From: Actinophytocola algeriensis
GTDB lineage: Bacteria; Actinomycetota; Actinomycetes; Mycobacteriales; Pseudonocardiaceae
Assembly (NCBI RefSeq): GCF_014203735.1
Contig: NZ_JACHJQ010000007.1
Location: 62,001-126,000 of the forward strand
Reading direction: 5' to 3'
DNA: 64,000 bases
The notes under the pieces are model-generated. The model saw only the letters and a list, made by a program, of their open reading frames with translations, made no database searches and was not told the origin of the DNA. Of this stretch, positions 32,159 to 40,761 are shown piece by piece (position 1 is the stretch's first letter; the number at the start of each line of letters is the position of its first letter). The translations under genes and the position numbers were made by a program.

Positions 32159-34450
32159 GTGGTGCGGGATGATCCGGGAGTGATCGGCCCGGTGGGTGCG
32201 CGGCGTGTACCCGCCTCGCTCCTCCTCCTCACTCTCGCCCTCTTCGGGGTCGCCGGCTGGTGCGTCTGGTCCAGGGCCGCCTCGCCCACGGACGGTGCCA
32301 CCGTCAGCCCCGCGGTGAGTGCTGTCTCGATCGGGCACATCATCGTCTCCGACATCGAGCCGGGCAGTGTGCTGCGGCTGGGTGACGAGGTCATCGCGAT
32401 CGACGGGCAGCGGCTCGCGGAGCTGCCGGTGGAGCGGCCGGGCGGTGCCAGGACACAGGCGGGGGACGTGCTCAGCTACCTCGTCGAGCGGGATGGGCAA
32501 GCGCTGACGCTGCGCGTCACGCTGCAGCAGTTCCCCATCCTGCGTGCCATGGGCGAGTGGTGGCCCATGGTGGTCGTGGCGGCGCTGCTCGTGGCCACGA
32601 GCGTCACCGTCTTCTGGGCCCGCCCTCGGGACCCGGCCGCGCACGCCACGCTGCTGACCTCGGCGGTCGGCATCGTCGCGATCACCGGGGCCGGGTTCTT
32701 CCCGCTGATGGCCGTGGACCTCGTGGCCGGGGACCAGTTCTGGCGGCACTACACCGGGCAGGTCGCGTTCGCCATGTTGTGGGGTGCGGTGCTGCACTTC
32801 GCGGTCGCGTTCCCCGCCACGACGATCACGCGCAGGCAGAAGTGGCTGATCGCGGGCGGGTACGCGGGGCCGCTCGTGCTGTACGGGCTGCTGTGGCTCG
32901 TGACGCTCGTCGTGTACAGCGAACCGCTCGAACGGGTCCACGCGCTCGTCGTGCCGGTGCTGCCAGCCCTGTTCGTGTACCCGCCGCTGATCGCCACCGT
33001 GCTGGTCCGCAAGTACCTCGGCCTGCGCGGTGAGCCGACACGCAGGCCGATCCTGTGGCTCCTGGTGGCACTCCTGGCGAGCGTGGTCGCGTACTTCACG
33101 ATCTGGGTGGTGCCGGTGCTCGCCACCGGGAGCCCGCTCGTGCCGTACGAGATGCAGGCGCTGCCGTTCATGGCCGTGCCGATCGCGATGTCGGCGGCCG
33201 TGCTGCGGTACCGGGCGCTGAACGTCGAGGTCGCGGTCAGCAGGATGGTCGTCTACGGCGCGCTGACCATCGGCGCGATCGGGGTGTACGTCGGCGTGGT
33301 CTCGGCGTGGACCGCGTTGTTCGGGCCGGTCACGAGCGTGTGGTGGCAGGCGGTCGTCGTCGCGGGCATCGCCGTGCTGTCCCAGCCGGTGCGCAGACGG
33401 CTGCAGGCGCTGATCAACCGGCGGCTCTACGGCGACCGGGACGACCCGTACCGCGTCGTGTCGGCGCTCGCGTCGCGGCTGGAGAACACGCCGACCGCGG
33501 CCACGATGCTGCCGGAGATCGTCGACACGGTGTCCGCGGCGCTGCGGCTGCCGTACATGGCGATCGAGATCCAGGCGCGTGGCCGCAGCGAGACCGCGGC
33601 GACCGTCGGCGTCCCGACCGGCGAGCCGCACCGGATGCCACTGACGTTCCACGGCGAGCGGGTCGGCGCACTGGTGGTGGGCAGGCGGTCGGCGCAGCGG
33701 GAGCTGACGCGGCCGGACCGGATCGCGCTCGCCGAGGTGGCGCGCCACGCGGGCGCCGCCGTGTACACCGCGCGCCTCACCCGCGACCTGCGCCGCAGCC
33801 GCGACCGGCTGGTGCGGGCGCGGGAGATGGAACGCAGGCGGATCCTGCACGAGCTGCACGACGGGGTCGGCCCGACACTGGCGGCGGTGGCGCTGGGACT
33901 GGACGTGAGCAGGCGGACCGTGGGCGACACCTCGCCGACCGGTGAGCTGCTGGGCAGACTGCGCGACGAGCTGCAGGCCGCGATCGTGGAGATCCGCAGG
34001 CTCGCGCACGGCCTGCGACCGCCGGTGCTGGACCGGATCGGGCTGATCCCGGCGATCCGCGAGTACGCTGGCGCGCTCGCCAGCCGCACCGGCGGCGGGG
34101 ACGCGTCGGCCGCCGGTGTGACGATCGTGCTCGAGGTGCCGTCGGCGATGCCGAAGCTCCCGGCGCCGGTGGACGTGGCCGCGTACCGGATCATCTGCGA
34201 GGCACTCACGAACGTGACGCGGCACGCGGCGGCGAGCTCGTGCGCGGTACGCCTGTGGGTGGATGACGACCTGCACATCGAGGTCGTCGACGACGGGGTC
34301 GGGCTGCCCACGGTGACGAACGGCGGCGTCGGCCTTTCGTCGATGCGGGAACGGGCGACCGAACTGGGGGGCGAGTGTCTGGTGGAAGCGGAATCCGAAG
34401 GCGGGACACGGGTTTTCGCCACGCTTCCACTGCCGAAGGAGGGCGCGTGA
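32159..34450 (+). CDS. Sensor histidine kinase with N-terminal PDZ-like domain
   Basis: 763 residues (start uncertain: GTGs at 32159, 32180 and 32192). N-terminal TM, an extracellular PDZ-like segment (SDIEPGSVLRLGDEVIAIDGQRL, residues about 65-90), then about seven more TM helices, a GAF-like region, and a HisKA_3 dimerisation domain with ERRRILHELHDGVGPTLAAVALG (His in HELHDGVG). The HATPase has EALTNVTRHAAAS and DDGVGLP. The response regulator gene overlaps its end (GTGA). NarL-type two-component system; signal unknown. Confidence 0.9.
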   Translation: MVRDDPGVIGPVGARRVPASLLLLTLALFGVAGWCVWSRAASPTDGATVSPAVSAVSIGHIIVSDIEPGSVLRLGDEVIAIDGQRLAELPVERPGGARTQAGDVLSYLVERDGQALTLRVTLQQFPILRAMGEWWPMVVVAALLVATSVTVFWARPRDPAAHATLLTSAVGIVAITGAGFFPLMAVDLVAGDQFWRHYTGQVAFAMLWGAVLHFAVAFPATTITRRQKWLIAGGYAGPLVLYGLLWLVTLVVYSEPLERVHALVVPVLPALFVYPPLIATVLVRKYLGLRGEPTRRPILWLLVALLASVVAYFTIWVVPVLATGSPLVPYEMQALPFMAVPIAMSAAVLRYRALNVEVAVSRMVVYGALTIGAIGVYVGVVSAWTALFGPVTSVWWQAVVVAGIAVLSQPVRRRLQALINRRLYGDRDDPYRVVSALASRLENTPTAATMLPEIVDTVSAALRLPYMAIEIQARGRSETAATVGVPTGEPHRMPLTFHGERVGALVVGRRSAQRELTRPDRIALAEVARHAGAAVYTARLTRDLRRSRDRLVRAREMERRRILHELHDGVGPTLAAVALGLDVSRRTVGDTSPTGELLGRLRDELQAAIVEIRRLAHGLRPPVLDRIGLIPAIREYAGALASRTGGGDASAAGVTIVLEVPSAMPKLPAPVDVAAYRIICEALTNVTRHAAASSCAVRLWVDDDLHIEVVDDGVGLPTVTNGGVGLSSMRERATELGGECLVEAESEGGTRVFATLPLPKEGA

Positions 34451-35118
34451 TGGAGGGGGCACCACAGCTGCGGGTCCTGGTGGTCGACGACCATCCCCTG
34501 TTCCGGTTCGGACTGTGCACCGTACTGGCGGCCGAACCGTCCCTGGACGTGATCGGCGAGGCCGCGAACGGCCGGGACGCGGTGTCCGCGGCCCGGACGT
34601 TCGAACCCGACGTCGTCGTGATGGACCTGCACCTACCCGACATCGACGGCATCGAGGCGACCCGCCAGATCGTCGGAGAACGGGCGAGCACCGGCGTGAT
34701 GGTGCTGACCATGTTCAACGACACGGAGTCCGTCTTCGCGGCGATGCGGGCCGGCGCACGCGGCTACCTGCTGAAGGGATCGGGCCAGGAGGAGATCGTG
34801 CGCGCGGTGCACGCGGTCGGCCGTGGCGAGGCCATCTTCGGCCCCGACATCGCCACCCGGGTGCTCGGTTTCTTCAACAGCGGCCCGATGACACAGACCG
34901 ACACCATGTTCCCGGAGCTGACGTCGCGGGAACGGGAGGTGCTGGCACTGATCGCGGAGGGCGAGAGCAACTCCACCATCGCACGGCGGCTGTCACTGTC
35001 CCCGAAGACGGTCCGCAACCACGTGTCGAGCATCTTCACGAAACTCCACGTGGCAGACCGCGCACAAGCGATAGTCCGTGCCCGCAAGGCAGGGATGGGA
35101 GAAGGCGGAAAGCACTGA
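34447..35118 (+). CDS. NarL/LuxR-type response regulator
   Basis: 223 residues from GTG 34447 (ATG 34450 also possible). Receiver domain: VVDDHPLFRFGL, phosphoacceptor Asp in VVVMDLHLPDIDG (about 59), LTMFNDTES and the Lys of YLLKGSG. C-terminal LuxR HTH: LTSREREVLALIAEGESNSTIARRLSLSPKTVRNHVSSIFTKL, within residues about 157-205. Partner of the histidine kinase just upstream. The palindrome array C follows 25 bases after the stop. Confidence 0.93.
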   Translation: MMEGAPQLRVLVVDDHPLFRFGLCTVLAAEPSLDVIGEAANGRDAVSAARTFEPDVVVMDLHLPDIDGIEATRQIVGERASTGVMVLTMFNDTESVFAAMRAGARGYLLKGSGQEEIVRAVHAVGRGEAIFGPDIATRVLGFFNSGPMTQTDTMFPELTSREREVLALIAEGESNSTIARRLSLSPKTVRNHVSSIFTKLHVADRAQAIVRARKAGMGEGGKH

Positions 35119-35142
35119 AGGTGCCGTCACGCCCGGCGTGAT

Positions 35143-35365
35143 GAAGGACCCCTTCGTCACACCCGGTGCGATGAAGGACCCCTTCGTTGCGCCCACCGTG
35201 ATGAAGGACCCCTTCGTTGCGCCCGGCGTGACGAAGGGCCCCTTCGTTGCGCCCACCGTGATGAAGGACCCCTTCATAACGTCCGGCGTGATGAAGGACC
35301 CCTTCATAACGTCCGGCGTGATGAAGGACCCCTTCATTGCGCCCGGTGTAATGAAGGGGCCCTTC
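35143..35365. repeat. Palindrome array C, eight exact 30-bp units
   Basis: Cores GAAGGRNCCCTTC begin at 35143, 35173, 35203, 35233, 35263, 35293, 35323 and 35353, exactly 30 bp apart. Between cores the sequence is GTTGCGCCCRCCGTGAT or close variants. Because 30 is a multiple of 3, both strands stay open and would encode ten-residue repeats, but no ribosome binding site supports this. It fills the gap between two convergent LuxR-type genes. Confidence 0.95.
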
Positions 35366-35382
35366 ATGACATCGGTCCGCGT

Positions 35383-35401
35383 CCTGAAAGGACCTTTCAG
35401 G
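35383..35401. repeat. Single palindrome near array C
   Basis: CCTGAAAGGACCTTTCAGG is symmetric except for its central base. It resembles the array unit but has AAAGGACCTTT in place of GAAGGACCCCTTC. Confidence 0.8.
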
Positions 35402-35450
35402 GCACGAAGGCCAACCGAGCAAAGGCGGAGCCCGCCACAAGGGGCTCCCT

Positions 35451-35482
35451 GCCATCCCAGAGACCTGCCCCTCCGGCGAGGA
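35451..35482 (+). repeat. 32-base dispersed repeat, copy 1
   Basis: GCCATCCCAGAGACCTGCCC and the following 12 bases match, with one mismatch, the reverse complement of 42402-42433. Both copies lie beside a palindrome array in a convergent intergenic region, with no coding role seen. Confidence 0.85.
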
Positions 35483-35541
35483 GCCCCCGGAGGGCACGAC
35501 AGAGATGGAACGTCCTGAATGGCCCCTCAAGGCATGCGCGC

Positions 35542-36174
35542 TCAGATAAGGCCTTCGCGCAAGGCGTAGGCAACGGCGTGCGACCGGTTCCGGAGCTGGA
35601 AACGGTTGGTCACGTCATGAAGAATGCTCTTCACGGTTCGCTGCGAGTAGCAGAGCTTGTCAGCGATCTCCTTGGTGGACAGTCCGGACGCGACGAGGCG
35701 CAGGACCTCCGTCTCGCGGTTCGTGATGCCCGCGAGGTGCAGACCACGGGGCTCCAGCACGTGGCGCTGCAGCCGGGACACCCGGTTCAGCAGGCGCCCG
35801 AGCAGGTCCGGCGGCAACGCGCCCTCGCCTGCCGAAGCAGCCTTGATCAGACGGACCAGCACGTCCGGTGTGGTGTCGGCGCGGCGAGCGACCGCGCACA
35901 CGCCGCCCTCGACGGCCGTCAGGATCTCCGTGTCCTCCAGCTCCCCCGCGATGAGCACCACTCTGGTGAACCCCCGCACCTGCAGCGTGCGCAGCACCTG
36001 GGCCCCCCGGTCGTCGAACCGGTCGGTCACCACCAGCGCCACGGCCTCCGGGGTCGCCGCCTCCTCGTCGACCAGCCACACCTCCTGCCGCGTCCGCAGT
36101 GCCATCTGGACACCGCTCTGCAGGATGGGATCGGTCGCACGCACGACGACCGGGATACGGCTTTGCTCCAACAT
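35542..36174 (-). CDS. Orphan LuxR-type regulator
   Basis: 210 residues from ATG 36174. C-terminal LuxR HTH (about 145-205): ITNRETEVLRLVASGLSTKE, CYSQRTVKSILHDVTNRFQLRNRSHAVAYALREGLI. The N-terminal 130 residues look like a receiver fold (VVVRATDPILQSGVQMALRT, VALVVTDRFDDRG, VVLIAGELEDTE), but the acidic pocket and phosphoacceptor Asp are not clear, so it is probably phosphorylation-independent. Streptomyces CIS loci include a regulator of this type near the Ig-like membrane gene (recollection), so it may belong to the injection system. Confidence 0.88.
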   Translation of the reverse strand: MLEQSRIPVVVRATDPILQSGVQMALRTRQEVWLVDEEAATPEAVALVVTDRFDDRGAQVLRTLQVRGFTRVVLIAGELEDTEILTAVEGGVCAVARRADTTPDVLVRLIKAASAGEGALPPDLLGRLLNRVSRLQRHVLEPRGLHLAGITNRETEVLRLVASGLSTKEIADKLCYSQRTVKSILHDVTNRFQLRNRSHAVAYALREGLI

Positions 36175-36331
36175 CGTTCTTCCGCTCTCTAGCACGCCCC
36201 CGACCCGACGCCCAGCACGTCGAAGCCCGCGCACCGAGAAGGTTGCCCGAACGTGCGTCCCAGGCACATGGGACCGGTGTCCCGGGTTTGCCCGTCCGTA
36301 CCACGGACCGTGCCCGCCCGTGCACACAGCG

Positions 36332-36358
36332 GGGGCCTCCGGCGTCGCCGGAGGCCCC
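36332..36358 (-). terminator. Hairpin terminator of the Ig-like membrane gene
   Basis: GGGGCCTCCGG (36332-36342) pairs with CCGGAGGCCCC (36348-36358), starting 18 bases beyond the stop at 36376. Confidence 0.8.
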
Positions 36359-36375
36359 GTTACGGGTCGGAGATC

Positions 36376-37722
36376 TCAGTTGGGTGTCGGACCGGAAAGC
36401 CTGCCCGAGAAGGACACCGCGGGCGTGCACTTGCCCGTCGCCGGTTCCGGTGCGCCCGGCAGCTGGCAGCTGACCTCCACGGTCAGCGGCTGGTCGGGGC
36501 TGAACGTCCACGGCTCCAGGAAGTGGAAGTCCATGTCCCGGAAGTTCTGCAACCCGGTCGCGTACAGGACGTCGTCACCGCGCTTGATCGCGAGCGTGCC
36601 GCTGTCGCCGCGCGGGTTCTGCAGGATGATGTCGGTCAGCACCAACGTCTTGTCCGGCGGAATCGCACCGTTCGGCACGGCGAACGACTCGAACTCGGCC
36701 GGGTCGGCCTGCGCGTCCGCGTCGGTCGTGATGCGGAAGTCCACAGCGGTCCCGTCGGAGATGTCCACGCCCTGATCGTCCGTCGTCGCGCCCCGGGCAC
36801 CGCCACCGGCCGCGCCGTCGCCGGGACCACCGTTCGCGGCCATCTCGTCGACCTTCTTCTCCGCCGCGTTGGCCTTCTCCTCCGCCGCCACGGCACGCCG
36901 CTCGGCCAGGTTCGCCTGCTCCTGCAGCTCGGCCTGTGCCTCCTCGGCCGCCGCCTTGCCCGCCTCGCGGGCCGCGGTCTGCACCGTCGGCTTGACGAGC
37001 GTGAACCACAGCACCGCCAGCACGACCGCGGCGGCGAGCACCGCGACCGCCGCGGGCAGCAGCCACTTCGGCAGCATCTGCTGCTGCACGACCGTGCCGT
37101 CCATGTTGACCGGTGGCTGGTCCGGCGCGATCGCGGTGACCCCGAACGGCAGCCGCTTGTCGGCGCCGCGCAGGAACCGGTCGTACGGCTTGGCCTTCAG
37201 CTTGAGGAACGCGGAGGTACCCGGCTGCACGGTGAGCGCGCTGTGGTCCAGCGACAGCTTCAGCTGCTCCTCCGGGTCGTTCGTGATGACCTCGACCGGG
37301 ATCGGGTAGTTGCCGGAGTTCTCGACGACGACCTCGTGCACGGCCTTGGTGCGGCACCGCGACGACTTGGGCGACAGCTCCAGCTGCAGGTCCATGAACG
37401 GCTCGACGTCGACCGCACCTTCGGCGACCGACGAGTTCGGCGGGTCCTCCCGCGAGATCACCCGTACGCCGAACGGCACCTGCCCGGCGGGCACCGACGA
37501 GTTCCGTGGCGGCTCGAACCGCACGGTGGCCTCGCCGTCCTGCCCCGGCATCAGGTTCATGACGCGCGGTGTGACCTCGGACCATTCCCGAGAATCACCG
37601 ACGATGTCCAAGGTGAACTGGTCGACCAGTGTGCCGTTGTTCCGCACCAGGACCGTCGCCTCGACCGCCTGACCCGGAGTCACGGACAGCTGCCTGTTGG
37701 CCAGCGACGTGGTTGCTCCCAT
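36376..37722 (-). CDS. Ig-like/coiled-coil single-pass membrane protein (COG1470 'hydrolytic protein' type)
   Basis: 448 residues. Two Ig-like (CARDB-type) domains (about 1-110 and 110-200; VTPGQAVEATVLVRNNGTLVDQFTL and VVVENSGNYPIPVEV), a TM helix (about 220-243, WLLPAAVAVLAAAVVLAVLWFTLV), a coiled coil rich in Ala/Glu/Lys (EAGKAAAEEAQAELQEQANL through EEKANAAEKKVDEMA), then a beta domain with a single cysteine pair near the end (VSCQLPG and GKCTPA). There is no signal peptide before the Ig domains, which therefore may be cytoplasmic. Genes like this, annotated 'hydrolytic protein', lie in Streptomyces CIS loci (from memory). No hydrolase motif is seen. Confidence 0.75.
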   Translation of the reverse strand: MGATTSLANRQLSVTPGQAVEATVLVRNNGTLVDQFTLDIVGDSREWSEVTPRVMNLMPGQDGEATVRFEPPRNSSVPAGQVPFGVRVISREDPPNSSVAEGAVDVEPFMDLQLELSPKSSRCRTKAVHEVVVENSGNYPIPVEVITNDPEEQLKLSLDHSALTVQPGTSAFLKLKAKPYDRFLRGADKRLPFGVTAIAPDQPPVNMDGTVVQQQMLPKWLLPAAVAVLAAAVVLAVLWFTLVKPTVQTAAREAGKAAAEEAQAELQEQANLAERRAVAAEEKANAAEKKVDEMAANGGPGDGAAGGGARGATTDDQGVDISDGTAVDFRITTDADAQADPAEFESFAVPNGAIPPDKTLVLTDIILQNPRGDSGTLAIKRGDDVLYATGLQNFRDMDFHFLEPWTFSPDQPLTVEVSCQLPGAPEPATGKCTPAVSFSGRLSGPTPN

Positions 37723-37884
37723 GAGAGAGCAGTGTCGCGGCGCGGGCCTGCCGGGACAGCTTGCGCGGGGGAGTGTGGCGGGGCGGCCCCGGCTGCCCGA
37801 TGGGGCGTACCCGGGCGTCCACTACGCCACCCACGCGCCGGGACCGGCGCCACGCCATCCACCATACGGTCGGGCGCGGTGAAT

Positions 37885-40677
37885 ATGGAGGTCCCCGTGC
37901 CCGAATCCCTGCTCCGCGGCAAACGTGCCGTCGCCGTTGTCGTCGCCGCGACGCTGGTCGGCGTTTCCGCCGCGGTGTTGCTGTCCGGTCAGAACACGAC
38001 CGCGCGTGCCGCGGCCGCGCCCGGTTCCACCGTACGCGCGTCCGTCTCCGACGACGGCGTGGAAGGCACCGCGAGCGGCGGTGCGTACTCGGAGCTGTCC
38101 TCGGACGGCACGTCCGTGGTGTTCACGAGCTACGCGCGGCTCGACGCGCTGTCGAACGAGCAGAACGAGGCCGTGTACCTGCGTGACCTGCGCAACGGCC
38201 GCACGGTGATGATCAGCCGCGGCCAGCTGGTGCGCCCGCCGGAGCCGGAACCAGAGCCGGAGCCGGAACCGGAACCCGGGACGTCCGTGCCGAGCGAGCC
38301 GACCTTCGAACCGCCGCACCTCGCCGGGAAACCGCTGGTGTCGCTGAACGGGCGGCGTCAGCAGCCGCAGCCGGAGTACGGCGAGGTGGCGCCGAACGGC
38401 GGCAGCAGCGATCCCACGGTGTCGGCGGACGGCCGCTTCGTCGCGTTCATCACGCAGGCCGACAACATCATCGTCGAGGACGCCGACAGCGACCAGGACC
38501 TGCTGGTGTGCGACCGCGATCCCGACGGTGACGGCGAGTTCGACGAGGAGCGCGAGAACGGCGAGCTGGACTACCGGTACTTCCGCGCCAACGAGCCGCA
38601 GTGGGAGCAGGGCGACGGGTACGTGTACCGCAGCGACTTCCCGCAGCGGCCCAAGCTGTCCGACGACGCGAACCGGGTCGTGTGGGAGGACGAGTTCACC
38701 GACGACAACGGCACGTACCACCAGGTGGTGCGGACCGCCACGGTCACGCCCGCCGGCGCGGGCCCGGCCGAGGTGCTCGGCACGTCGCTCGGCGAGCTGT
38801 CGCCGACCCACCAGGAGCAGCCGGACGTGTCCGCCGACGGCCGGTTCGTGGTGCTGGTCGCCGACTACGTCCGGCAGGAGGGCGGCGGCGAGTTCCCGGA
38901 CTACATCCCGTTCCACGCGGTCGTCCGCAAGGACACGGTGACGGGTTCGGTCGCCCGCGTGGACCTGGACGTGAACACCACGCCGGAGGAGCCCGCGCCG
39001 CTGTCGGAGGACGAGTCGGTGCACCTCGCGTCCCCCGCGATCGCCGGTGACGGCGGCACGGTCGCGTTCGAGGCCGAGGCGTACGAGGACAACTGCTCCG
39101 AGGGCTCCTGCTGGCGTTCGGTCGCCGACCAGCCGACCGTGTACGTGGTGCGCGTGCGGGAGGACGGCACGCCGGTCGACTCCGCCATCGCGTCGCGGGA
39201 CAACGAGAACGAGATCGTCAACGGCTTCCGCCCCGCGCTGTCCGGCGACGGCCGGTTCCTCGCGTTCGTCACCGACAACGCGGGCGCGCACGACGGCGTC
39301 GACCGCGCCCTCGACTACTACGACTACACCTGCCTCTACGACGACTCGACGGACTCCGTGCAGCGGGCGCTGCCGCCGGTCACCGAGGAGCGGGACCAGC
39401 GGGTCGTGTGCCAGGTCGTGGTGCGGGACCTGGTGGTCGACCGGGAGCGGCTCGTCACCGGGGAGCCGAGGCTGCCGGGCACGCTCGCGTCGCCGGGCAC
39501 CGGCACGGGCTGCGCGGAGACGCTGCCCGAGGACGCGACGTGCGCGGGCGACGACAACTCGCCGCCGTACCGCGCGACCGCGCCTTCGCTGTCCCGCAAC
39601 GGTTCCACCGTCGCGTACGACTCTGATGCGACCGATCTCGTGCCGGACGCGGTGGACGACAACGAGCAGACCGACGTGTTCGTGCGGACGTTCCGGCCGG
39701 AGCTCCGCGCGGACCCGACCCCGCTCGAGTTCGGCGAGGTGACACTCGGCGAGACGCTCGACCGCGTGGTGCGGCTCGACCACGTCGGCTTCGGCCCGCT
39801 CGCGGTGACCGAGCTGGCGGTCGACGGGTCGGCGGAGTTCACGGTCGGCGCGCAGACGTGCACCGGCGAGGAAACCGTTGTGCTGCAACAGACCGGGAGC
39901 TGCGAGGTGTCGGTGACGTTCGCGCCGGAGACCGAGGGCGAGCGGACCGGCACCCTGGTGATCAGGCTGCGCGACGGCCGCGAGTTCACGGTGCCCTTGC
40001 GCGGCACGGGGTTCGAGGAGGAGATCCCGCCACCGGACGACGCCCGGTTCGCGGCGAGCCCGGACCCGTTGGCCTTCGGTGACCGGCTGCTCCTGTCGAA
40101 CGCGCCCGCCCAGGCGGTGACGGTGACGAACACGGGTGGCTCGGACCTGACGGTGACCGGTGTCGCCGTCGTGGCGCCGCCGCTCACGCCTGCCGACTAC
40201 ACGATCGAGACCAACACGTGCGATGACGGTCCGGTCCCCCCGGACGGCACGTGCCAGGTGGCGGTGACGTTCTCGCCGCAGGCCGCAGGCCCCCGGGCGG
40301 CGGTGCTCCGCTTCACCGACGACATCCCCGGCGGCACCCCGCACCTGATCGCGCTGACGGGCACCGGCAGCACCCCTGCGGTCGAGGTCTCCCCCGGCGT
40401 GACCCAGCCGGGCCGCGCGATCACGGTGTCGGGCACGGGCTTCGCCCCGAACCGTCCGACCACGATCGCGGTGACGGGCTCGGTGGAGAGGGCAACGGTG
40501 ACCCCAGACGCGACGGGCGCGTTCCGCGTGAACCTGCTGATCATGCCCAAGTCCTCGATCGGCACCCACCCGGTGGTCGCCACCATCGACGGCACCGACC
40601 CGGCCATCGCCGCGGCCAAACCGGTCCTGATCGTGGCCCCGTCGGTGAGCCCGGCGGACTTCGTGATCCGGAACTGA
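37885..40677 (+). CDS. Large exported beta-propeller (PD40) and Ig-like protein
   Basis: 930 residues from ATG 37885. A signal peptide/anchor (RGKRAVAVVVAATLVGVSAAVLL) is followed by a TolB/PD40-like propeller: SSDGTSVVFTSYARL, VSADGRFVAFITQ, VSADGRFVVLVAD, LSGDGRFLAFVTDNA, LSRNGSTVAYDSDATDL. A PEPEPEPEPEPEP linker interrupts it. After about residue 605 come two choice-of-anchor (ASPM/SPD2/Hydin) Ig-like domains (PLEFGEVTLGETLDRVVRL and DPLAFGDRLLLSNAPAQAVTV) and a C-terminal IPT-like domain (SGTGFAPNRPTTI). Six or more cysteines. Divergent from the preceding membrane gene. Surface adhesive or scaffolding role inferred. Confidence 0.82.
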   Translation: MEVPVPESLLRGKRAVAVVVAATLVGVSAAVLLSGQNTTARAAAAPGSTVRASVSDDGVEGTASGGAYSELSSDGTSVVFTSYARLDALSNEQNEAVYLRDLRNGRTVMISRGQLVRPPEPEPEPEPEPEPGTSVPSEPTFEPPHLAGKPLVSLNGRRQQPQPEYGEVAPNGGSSDPTVSADGRFVAFITQADNIIVEDADSDQDLLVCDRDPDGDGEFDEERENGELDYRYFRANEPQWEQGDGYVYRSDFPQRPKLSDDANRVVWEDEFTDDNGTYHQVVRTATVTPAGAGPAEVLGTSLGELSPTHQEQPDVSADGRFVVLVADYVRQEGGGEFPDYIPFHAVVRKDTVTGSVARVDLDVNTTPEEPAPLSEDESVHLASPAIAGDGGTVAFEAEAYEDNCSEGSCWRSVADQPTVYVVRVREDGTPVDSAIASRDNENEIVNGFRPALSGDGRFLAFVTDNAGAHDGVDRALDYYDYTCLYDDSTDSVQRALPPVTEERDQRVVCQVVVRDLVVDRERLVTGEPRLPGTLASPGTGTGCAETLPEDATCAGDDNSPPYRATAPSLSRNGSTVAYDSDATDLVPDAVDDNEQTDVFVRTFRPELRADPTPLEFGEVTLGETLDRVVRLDHVGFGPLAVTELAVDGSAEFTVGAQTCTGEETVVLQQTGSCEVSVTFAPETEGERTGTLVIRLRDGREFTVPLRGTGFEEEIPPPDDARFAASPDPLAFGDRLLLSNAPAQAVTVTNTGGSDLTVTGVAVVAPPLTPADYTIETNTCDDGPVPPDGTCQVAVTFSPQAAGPRAAVLRFTDDIPGGTPHLIALTGTGSTPAVEVSPGVTQPGRAITVSGTGFAPNRPTTIAVTGSVERATVTPDATGAFRVNLLIMPKSSIGTHPVVATIDGTDPAIAAAKPVLIVAPSVSPADFVIRN

Positions 40678-40761
40678 TCTTCACCCGGGTGGCGGCTCCC
40701 CGTCCCCGGGTGTGCGGGGCAGGCTGGAAAGGCACGGCATCCAGCCTGTCGGGGAGCGCGC

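Noticed and set aside
35143-35365. CRISPR-like appearance of the 30-bp arrays
   Set aside because: The units are contiguous palindromes with only short, similar spacers; there are no unique spacers and no cas genes.
35078-35518. Repeat proteins encoded by array C on either strand
   Set aside because: The frames are open only because the unit length is divisible by three; no ribosome binding site or start context supports translation.
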